Positions 58,852 to 64,000 of a stretch of 64,000 bases of DNA are shown piece by piece (position 1 is the first letter of the stretch; each line of letters starts with the position of its first letter). The position numbers and the translations under genes were made by a program. The DNA comes from Oceanobacillus sp. HTM 045 (lineage in GTDB: Bacteria; Pseudomonadota; Alphaproteobacteria; Rhodobacterales; Rhodobacteraceae), in contig WNWL01000005.1 in NCBI GenBank assembly GCA_009733745.1, forward strand, positions 310,001 to 374,000, read 5' to 3'. The notes below the pieces were generated by a model that searched no databases, was not told the origin of the DNA, and worked only from the letters and a program-made list of their open reading frames with translations.

Positions 58852-60369
58852 ATGGCTGTAAGAGCGCCGCAGATGCGCGAGATGACCGAGTTCGAAACGT
58901 ACTGCCACGCGCTGGACGTTTCTCCCGTAGCGATGCTCGTCATCGGCCGGGACGATTGCATCCGCCACAGCAATCCCGCTGCCGACACCCTGTTCCGCTA
59001 CCCGCGCGGCGCGCTGGGCGGCAGGCCGTTCGAGGTGCTGGTGCCGGACGAGCTCCGCGACCTGCACCGCCGCCACGTCGCCGCCTTCCGCAAGGCGCCC
59101 CGCGCCCGGCAGATCGGCGCGACCGGCGGCCTCGCCTGCAAGACCGGCACGGGCGAGATCGTCTCGCTCGAGATCGGCCTCGAACCGGTCTCGATCGACG
59201 GGCAGCAATGCATCGTCCTCGCCGCGACCGACTCGCACGAGCGCGTCGAGAAGGACCGCGACACCCGCCGCCTGCTCGACGCCTCCGCCAGCGCGATGCT
59301 GATGGTGGACCGGACCGGCACCATCGTCTTCGCCAACAAGGTCGCGACGCGGACCTTCGGCTACGTTCCGGGCGAGATGGTCGGCAAGCCGATCGACATG
59401 CTGGTCCCCGAGCGCCTGCACGAGGCGCATCGCGGCCATATCCGCGGCTATTTCGGCGGCGGCGTGGCCCGGCCGATGGGCCTCGGGCGCGAGCTTCACG
59501 CCCGGCACCGGACCGGGCGCGAATTCCCCGTGGAGGTCGGCCTCACCCCGATCGAGACGCCCGAAGGCACCATGGTCATGGCGACGCTGGTGGACCTCAC
59601 CGCCCATGTCGCCGCCGAGCGCGCGCTGTCGGAGAAGGTCTCGGAGCTCGACCTGCTGAACGAGCAGCTCCGCTCCTTCGCCTATTCCGCCAGCCACGAC
59701 CTGAAGGCGCCGCTCGCCTCCGTCTCGGGGCTGATGCGGCTCTGCCTCGACGACATGCGCGCCGGCGACACGGCGGAGGTGATGCAGAACCTACACCTCG
59801 CCCGCGACATCGCCGACGACGGGGTCAACCGGGTCGAGAAGTCGCTCGGCCTCGCCCTCGCCGGCCACCAGGAGCACATGCCCGAGCCGGTGGCGGTGGA
59901 GGCGCTGGTGGCCGAGGTCTGGCGCGAGCTGACATGGTCCAACCAGGGCCGCGCCCGGCTGGTGACCGACATGTCGCTGGGCGGCCCCTTCGTCACCGAC
60001 CGCCCCGCGCTGCGGGTGATCCTCGACACGCTGCTCTCCAACGCCGTGCGGTTCCGCGACGAGGCGAAGGCCGAGCATGTCGTCACCGTCACCGCCTCGG
60101 ACGAGAGCGGCTGGCTGCTCGTCCATGTCTCCGACAACGGCGTCGGCGTGCCGGAGGAGTCGCGCCACCTGCTGTTCAAGATGTTCGGCCGCATCAGCGA
60201 GCGCAGCGGCGGCGGCCTCGGCCTCGCGCTGGCAAAGAAACTGGTTGATCGCCTTGGGGGCGAGATAAGATACGTGGATTCGCGAAGAGATGGCGCGGAG
60301 TTCGCGTTCACCCTGCCGATGGCCCGGGAGCCCGAGAATGCCCATTCCAGTGATAGTCGTCGACGATGA
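58852..60369 (+). CDS. Double-PAS sensor histidine kinase
   Basis: 505 residues, no membrane helix, so a cytosolic sensor. Two PAS domains (about 17-130 and 138-255) are followed by a HisKA-type helix, SASHDLKAPLASVSG (His282), and an ATPase domain with SNAVRFRDEA (N box), DNGVGVPEE (G1) and GGGLGLALAKKLVDRLGG (G2). The H-box is like those of Rcp-linked phytochrome-type kinases. ATG 58852 is used; ATGs at 58873 and 58882 are alternatives, none with a strong ribosome site. The stop overlaps the response-regulator gene by 32 bp. Confidence 0.9.
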   Translation: MAVRAPQMREMTEFETYCHALDVSPVAMLVIGRDDCIRHSNPAADTLFRYPRGALGGRPFEVLVPDELRDLHRRHVAAFRKAPRARQIGATGGLACKTGTGEIVSLEIGLEPVSIDGQQCIVLAATDSHERVEKDRDTRRLLDASASAMLMVDRTGTIVFANKVATRTFGYVPGEMVGKPIDMLVPERLHEAHRGHIRGYFGGGVARPMGLGRELHARHRTGREFPVEVGLTPIETPEGTMVMATLVDLTAHVAAERALSEKVSELDLLNEQLRSFAYSASHDLKAPLASVSGLMRLCLDDMRAGDTAEVMQNLHLARDIADDGVNRVEKSLGLALAGHQEHMPEPVAVEALVAEVWRELTWSNQGRARLVTDMSLGGPFVTDRPALRVILDTLLSNAVRFRDEAKAEHVVTVTASDESGWLLVHVSDNGVGVPEESRHLLFKMFGRISERSGGGLGLALAKKLVDRLGGEIRYVDSRRDGAEFAFTLPMAREPENAHSSDSRRR

Positions 60370-60736
60370 GCCGACCGACCGCTACATCGTGAAGCGCAAG
60401 CTCTCGCGCACGCCCGGCTTCGGCGAGATCGGCGAGGCGCGCGACGGCGAGGAGTTCCTGTCCAGCTATTGCGGCGGCCCGGCGCCGGACACGCCGCCGC
60501 TTGTGCTGATGGACATCAACATGCCCCGCCGCGACGGCTTCCAGGTGATCGAGGAGCTGGAGCGGCGCATCGGCTCCGGCGCTTGCCACCGCACCGCGAT
60601 GGTGGTGATGCTGACCTCCTCCGACCGGCCGGAGGACAAGGAGCGCGCCCGCGCGTTCAATCTCGTGAAGGGCTTCTTCACCAAGCCGCTCGACGACGCC
60701 GACATCGACACCATCCGCGAGCTGATGTCGGCCTGA
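60338..60736 (+). CDS. Single-domain response regulator (Rcp-like)
   Basis: 132 residues. Receiver domain with acidic pair Asp9-Asp10, phospho-acceptor Asp59 (VLMDINMPRRDG), Thr93 (MLTSSD) and Lys116 (FFTKPLD). The insert GSGACHRTAMVV and overall layout resemble Rcp1-type regulators paired with PAS or phytochrome kinases. It lacks an output domain, so it acts by protein binding or as a phosphorelay intermediate. ATG 60338 follows GGGAG and lies inside the kinase gene. Confidence 0.92.
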   Translation: MPIPVIVVDDEPTDRYIVKRKLSRTPGFGEIGEARDGEEFLSSYCGGPAPDTPPLVLMDINMPRRDGFQVIEELERRIGSGACHRTAMVVMLTSSDRPEDKERARAFNLVKGFFTKPLDDADIDTIRELMSA

Positions 60737-60782
60737 CGGCGGTCGCCAGGTCACCGCAACCCACTGCCAGACCCTGCACGCC

Positions 60783-60811
60783 CGCCCCGGTTATTGGTCC
60801 CCGGGCGGGAT
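60783..60811 (+). terminator. Hairpin after the response-regulator gene
   Basis: CCCGCCC (60783-60789) and GGGCGGG (60805-60811) with a 15-nt loop. No T-tract; weak support. Confidence 0.45.
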
Positions 60812-60913
60812 TGCGGTAGTATATGCGTGCCGTCCGACTGTAATCGAGACCGGTTCTATTCAGAGATCATTTTCCGCGACGGCCGATTGAAGCGCATTTT
60901 ATTGGGGGTGTTG

Positions 60914-61567
60914 ATGATGAGACCGTTGGTCGCCGCAAGTTTTACGTGTGCCGTGCTGTGGTTCGTGCCCGCGCAGGGCGATGCACTCGATGACTGTTCG
61001 GCACCGTTCACCGAGATCGACCGGATCATCGCCGGGTGCACGGCGCTGATCGAAGACCCGGCGACACCGCCCGGCAAGGCGGTGGACTACCATCTCAAGC
61101 GGGCGCACACGCAGGTCGCCGCGGGCGACATGAAGGCTGCGGCCGCCGACTATGCCGTGGTGGTGGAGGCGATACCCTGGGACCCCGGTGCGCTCGGCGA
61201 GTACGGCGTGGTGCTGATGAAGCTTGGCCGGCACCGCGAGGCCATCGCCGCCTTTGACGCGGCGCTGGCGCAGGACGAGCACGGCTTCTTCCAGAACCGC
61301 CTGCTCGACCGCGGCGTCGCGCATTGCGTGCTTGGCGACAGCCGCGCCGCGGCGCGCGACATCGCCGAGGCGGCGCCGGTCTTCGGGCCGGGCTTCGTCG
61401 CGCGGTTCGCCGGCTTCCTCGACCGGGAGGGGTTCCCGGCCGAAACCTCCGGCGGGGCGTTCACCGAGGCTGGTGTCGGCGAGATCGCCCGCTGGGCCGA
61501 GGGCGGCTGCACGGGGCTGATCCGCGAGCTCTACTTCGTCGAGAGCCTGCCGGCCGAGCCGCAATAG
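60914..61567 (+). CDS. Exported TPR-like protein
   Basis: 217 residues. Signal peptide MRPLVAASFTCAVLWFVPAQ after an ATG-ATG pair; the mature part has two TPR-like helical hairpins (VDYHLKRAHTQVAAGDMKAA and GALGEYGVVLMKLGRHREAI). Cys at DDCSAP, AGCTAL, AHCVLG and GGCTGL. ATG 60914 is chosen; a longer reading of 40 codons lacks a ribosome site. Function unknown; possibly a scaffolding lipoprotein-like factor. Confidence 0.68.
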   Translation: MMRPLVAASFTCAVLWFVPAQGDALDDCSAPFTEIDRIIAGCTALIEDPATPPGKAVDYHLKRAHTQVAAGDMKAAAADYAVVVEAIPWDPGALGEYGVVLMKLGRHREAIAAFDAALAQDEHGFFQNRLLDRGVAHCVLGDSRAAARDIAEAAPVFGPGFVARFAGFLDREGFPAETSGGAFTEAGVGEIARWAEGGCTGLIRELYFVESLPAEPQ

Positions 61568-61568
61568 G

Positions 61569-62984
61569 TCAGGCCTCTCGATCCTCCCATTCCGGCGCGT
61601 GCGTGCCGAGCGCCACCGGCGGGCGGTCGAGGTGCGGCATCGCCCGTTCAATTCGCGCCGCCGGCTCGACCGCGCGCACCCGCCCGAGCGGCGTGTCGCG
61701 CGCCGCGAGATGCGGCTCCGGGTCCGGAAGCGGGGTCGCGAGCCCGCCCTCCACCCGGCCCAGCTTCCGCAACAGCTGCGCCGTGCGCGCCAGCGAGACG
61801 CGGACATGCCAGCTCCCGCCCTCCCGCGCGCGGCGGATCAGCGCCTGCTGGATGCCGAGCGCCAGCAGGTAGCCCGCGCCGTGGTCCAGCCCCTGGCAGG
61901 GCAGGGGGCGCGGCTTCGCCTCTCCCGCCGCCGCGGCCTCGTCGTGGTCGATGCCGGTGACCATCTGCACCAGCGAGTCGAAACCGCGCTTGCCCGCCCA
62001 GGGCCCGGTCTCGCCATAGGCCGAGAGCGAGGCGTAGACGATCCCCGGCCGCACGGAGGCGGCCTCCGCCGGGCCGAAGCCGTGCCGCGCGATGGCGCCG
62101 GGGCGATAGCCCTGCAACAGCACGTCCGCGCCCGCCAGCAGGCCGCGGAAGGTCTCCGCCTGGCCCGCGTCGCGCAGGTCCAGGTGGGTCGCCCGCTTGC
62201 CGCGGCCCATGTCCACCGCCAGCACCTCGATGGTCGGCAGGTGCGGCGCCGTCACCAGCAGCACCTCCGCGCCGTGCGAGGCCAGTTCCCGCCCCGCCAC
62301 CGGCCCGGCGATGATCCGCGTCAGGTCGAGTACCCGCACGCCTTCCAGCGCGCGGGAGGCCGGGGCGAAGGGCTCCGGCGGCGCGTCGCCGATCCGCTCG
62401 ATGGCGACGGCGGGCAACTCGGCCACGGCGGCGGATTGCGGGTGCGCCGCCCATTCCTCCGCCGTGCGGTAGAGCGCCACGCACATGCCGCGCGCCGTCG
62501 CCGCCGCCTCGAATTCCGCGCCGTCCCGCTCCGCCAGCGCCGCGGCCACCGCCGCGCGCTCGTTGGCGCAGCCGAGCAGGTCCAGCACGCCGTCGCGGTG
62601 ATGCGGGAAGTTGGTGTGGAGCCGGATCCAGCCGCCACCGGCATGGCCGCCCGCGCAGGGGTAGTTCCCCGCGATCGGGTCCCACACGTCCGGCAGCGGG
62701 CCGCCATCCACCGTGACGTGCCGCTCGGAGAGGAAGGCCAGCATCGCCGCGTCGAGCGGCACCTCGACCGCGCCGGGCGCCCCGCCGCGCATCGCGAATA
62801 TCTCCCGCGCCGCCAGCGCGCTCGCGGCGATGGTCGCCTGCCCCAGCGCGCCCACCCGGAAGGAGGAGGGCAGGCCGTTCCCCGCACCGGTCAGGCGCAC
62901 CGCGCCCAGCGCCGCGGCGTCGCCGCCGGTGCCGGTGCCGGTGCCGGTCCAGAGCTGGGACAGAAGTTCCGCACCGTCGGTCAT
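61569..62984 (-). CDS. CaiB/BaiF family III CoA-transferase
   Basis: 471 residues. The first 200 residues are a divergent half (LPSSFRVGALGQATIAASAL, TNFPHHRDGVLDLLGCANER), the second half has family III features: VRVLDLTRIIAGPVAGRELA, DLRDAGQAETFRGLLAGADV, LLQGYRPGAIARHGFGP and YASLSAYGETGPWAGKRGFD. The N-terminal TGTGTGTGG comes from a CGGTGC repeat. ATG 62984 follows GGGAGGGCGGC. It moves CoA between carboxylic acids; substrates unknown. Possible duplicated or fused architecture. Confidence 0.85.
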   Translation of the reverse strand: MTDGAELLSQLWTGTGTGTGGDAAALGAVRLTGAGNGLPSSFRVGALGQATIAASALAAREIFAMRGGAPGAVEVPLDAAMLAFLSERHVTVDGGPLPDVWDPIAGNYPCAGGHAGGGWIRLHTNFPHHRDGVLDLLGCANERAAVAAALAERDGAEFEAAATARGMCVALYRTAEEWAAHPQSAAVAELPAVAIERIGDAPPEPFAPASRALEGVRVLDLTRIIAGPVAGRELASHGAEVLLVTAPHLPTIEVLAVDMGRGKRATHLDLRDAGQAETFRGLLAGADVLLQGYRPGAIARHGFGPAEAASVRPGIVYASLSAYGETGPWAGKRGFDSLVQMVTGIDHDEAAAAGEAKPRPLPCQGLDHGAGYLLALGIQQALIRRAREGGSWHVRVSLARTAQLLRKLGRVEGGLATPLPDPEPHLAARDTPLGRVRAVEPAARIERAMPHLDRPPVALGTHAPEWEDREA

Positions 62985-63073
62985 GCCGCCCTCCCGCGAT
63001 CCACGGCACGGGTCTAGCGCAGCCGGGGAGCCGCGGCAAAGGCCGGAAGCGTGAAGGTTCGGTCGCGGGAAAC

Positions 63074-63835
63074 TCAGTAGCGGGGCGGCGAGGCGATCTC
63101 GATCAGCGCCCGGTCCGCCCGCACCGCGAAGGCGCGCGGCTCGAACCCGCCGCGGCGGTTCGAGAGCACCCCGATCACCCGCCGCTCCGGCCCGACGCCG
63201 GCCACCAGCGGCGCGCCGGACGCGCCCTCCGGCGGGGTGCAGAAAAGCTGCAGCACCGCGCCCAGCACCGCGTCCACCCCGCAGCTCGGGTCGATCACCA
63301 GCTCGGTCCCGCGCGAGGGGCCGTAGCTCGGCAGCAGCAGCCCGCGCCGGTCGCCGCCCCAGTTGCCGACCGGGATCGGCCAGACCTCGTGCGACCCGAC
63401 CGGCCAGCCGAGATCCAGCATCGCCACGTCGCTGGCCGTGGTCTCCATGTCGGCGAAATAGGCGCTCCGGTAGCCGGGATGGACCCGCGCACCGACGATC
63501 TCGCGCTCCAGCAGCGCGGTGTTGCCGTAGACCCCGGCCTGGAACCGCAGCCGCCCGAACTCGTAAGGCGTGCCGCTGTCGTCCAGTACGCAATGCGCCG
63601 CCGTCAGCACCGCGGTTTCCGAGATCAGCGTGGCGGTGCAGACGAAATGCCCGTCGCGGGTCAGCCGCCCGACCGCCGCCCAGGGCCGCGATTCCGGCCC
63701 GGTGAACAGCGCCGGCGCGGGGTAGGCGGCGGCCTGCGCCGCGGCGGGCGCGGCCTGCCCGGCCAGCCCCGCGGCGAAGGCCAGCGCGGCGCAGATTGCG
63801 GATCGGATCGGGTGTCGCCCGTTCAGGTAACGCAT
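63074..63835 (-). CDS. Trypsin-like serine protease, exported
   Basis: 253 residues. Signal peptide (AICAALAFAAGLAGQAAPAA, cleaved near AQA). The triad is visible: TAAHCV (His81), SDVAMLDLG (Asp136), and EGASGAPL (Ser206), where the normal GDSGGP is GASGAP. Two or three Cys pairs (FVCTATL/AAHC; DPSCG/LFCTPP). It lies four bases after a paralogous gene cut by the window edge, so the two are tandem copies. Confidence 0.87.
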   Translation of the reverse strand: MRYLNGRHPIRSAICAALAFAAGLAGQAAPAAAQAAAYPAPALFTGPESRPWAAVGRLTRDGHFVCTATLISETAVLTAAHCVLDDSGTPYEFGRLRFQAGVYGNTALLEREIVGARVHPGYRSAYFADMETTASDVAMLDLGWPVGSHEVWPIPVGNWGGDRRGLLLPSYGPSRGTELVIDPSCGVDAVLGAVLQLFCTPPEGASGAPLVAGVGPERRVIGVLSNRRGGFEPRAFAVRADRALIEIASPPRY

Positions 63836-63838
63836 GGC

Positions 63839-64000
63839 TCAGTCTACCCCTCTTCCCGCCCCCGGGTCGAGCGCCGCCATCAGCGCGGGCAGCGCGGCGG
63901 CGACGCTCACGGCGAAGGCGCGCGGTTTCCCCCCGCTGACGCCCATCGCCGAGATCACCCCCACGATACGCCGCTCGGGCCCGGTTCCGTCGAAGACCGG
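63839..64000 (-). CDS. Second trypsin-like protease, C-terminal part only
   Basis: About 53 codons before the stop at 63839-63841; the rest is past the right edge. PVFDGTGPERRIVGVISAMG followed by KPRAFAVSVAAAL parallels PLVAGVGPERRVIGVLSNRR and EPRAFAVRADRAL of the protease at 63074. It is thus the C-terminus of a tandem paralogue, without its catalytic Ser in view. Confidence 0.7.
   Translation of the reverse strand, partial: PVFDGTGPERRIVGVISAMGVSGGKPRAFAVSVAAALPALMAALDPGAGRGVD

Noticed and set aside
1-64000. tRNA or rRNA genes
   Set aside because: No cloverleaf, T-loop consensus or rRNA-like conserved segment was noticed in reading either strand, though a covariance search was not possible.

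Overview
The window is very GC-rich, almost fully coding DNA from an alphaproteobacterium, most likely of the Rhodobacterales/Rhodobacteraceae. The signs are ATGA-type start/stop overlaps, a RutR-like regulator beside dihydropyrimidinase and carbamoylase genes, a TIGR01459-type HAD hydrolase near ribF, the 41-residue bL36 form, and several HAAT and TRAP uptake genes. No rRNA, tRNA, CRISPR array, integrase or transposase was recognised. The genus cannot be named from the sequence alone.

Layout. (1) 1-7.5 kb: a surface-polysaccharide locus. A FlaA1/CapD-type gene runs off the left edge. Divergent from it are fnlA-fnlB-fnlC (UDP-N-acetyl-L-fucosamine synthesis), a Wzy-like and a Wzx-like membrane protein, and a FkbM methyltransferase. 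(2) 7.6-19.1 kb: a minus-strand pyrimidine/hydantoin operon read from a carbamoylase (M20 amidase) through dihydropyrimidinase and a PLP decarboxylase to an NMT1/THI5-type ABC importer. A divergent RutR-like TetR regulator has a RutR-like operator in the shared promoter. The operon has been disturbed twice: an AT-rich orphan gene sits at 16.5-17.1 kb, and a small membrane-protein gene at 12.4-12.8 kb is flanked by a 109-bp direct repeat of the ABC ATPase 5' end, leaving an ATPase stub. (3) 19.1-21.3 kb: an orphan Tat-exported TRAP binding protein bracketed by TGTCAC/GTGACA palindromes, then a non-coding array of about 256-bp tandem repeats.

(4) 21.3-28.5 kb: rpmI-rplT, rpmJ, small conserved proteins, an exported protein with a long Pro/Glu linker, a PaaK-like CoA ligase and a CBS-pair protein. 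(5) 28.6-33.1 kb: a solitary DUF2235-like lipase candidate, then an SPFH-GYF protein and a double zinc-ribbon membrane protein resembling the B. subtilis ydjI/ydjG envelope-stress genes. (6) 33.2-43.6 kb: an acyltransferase, a cluster of three exported proteins of unknown function (two of them paralogues), ribF, a MaoC hydratase, a Cys/Gly-rich protein with a PepSY membrane reductase, a HAD phosphatase and a phospholipase-D-fold protein.

(7) 43.8-55.9 kb: a HAAT (Liv-type) importer operon headed by a long acyl-CoA synthetase. LivF, LivG, LivH, LivM and the binding protein are all present but interleaved with about eight small genes, five of them exported Cys-containing proteins. The natural reading is an uptake system for an organic acid activated to its CoA thioester. 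(8) 56.3-64 kb: a Tat-exported sulfite dehydrogenase with its c-type cytochrome, an Hsp20 with a sigma-32-like promoter, a double-PAS histidine kinase overlapping a single-domain response regulator, a TPR-like exported protein, a CaiB/BaiF CoA-transferase, and two tandem trypsin-like proteases, the second cut by the right edge.

Functions come from motifs and remembered family features; no database search was possible. Genes on the opposite strand of almost every real gene are open only because of GC-rich codon bias and were left out.
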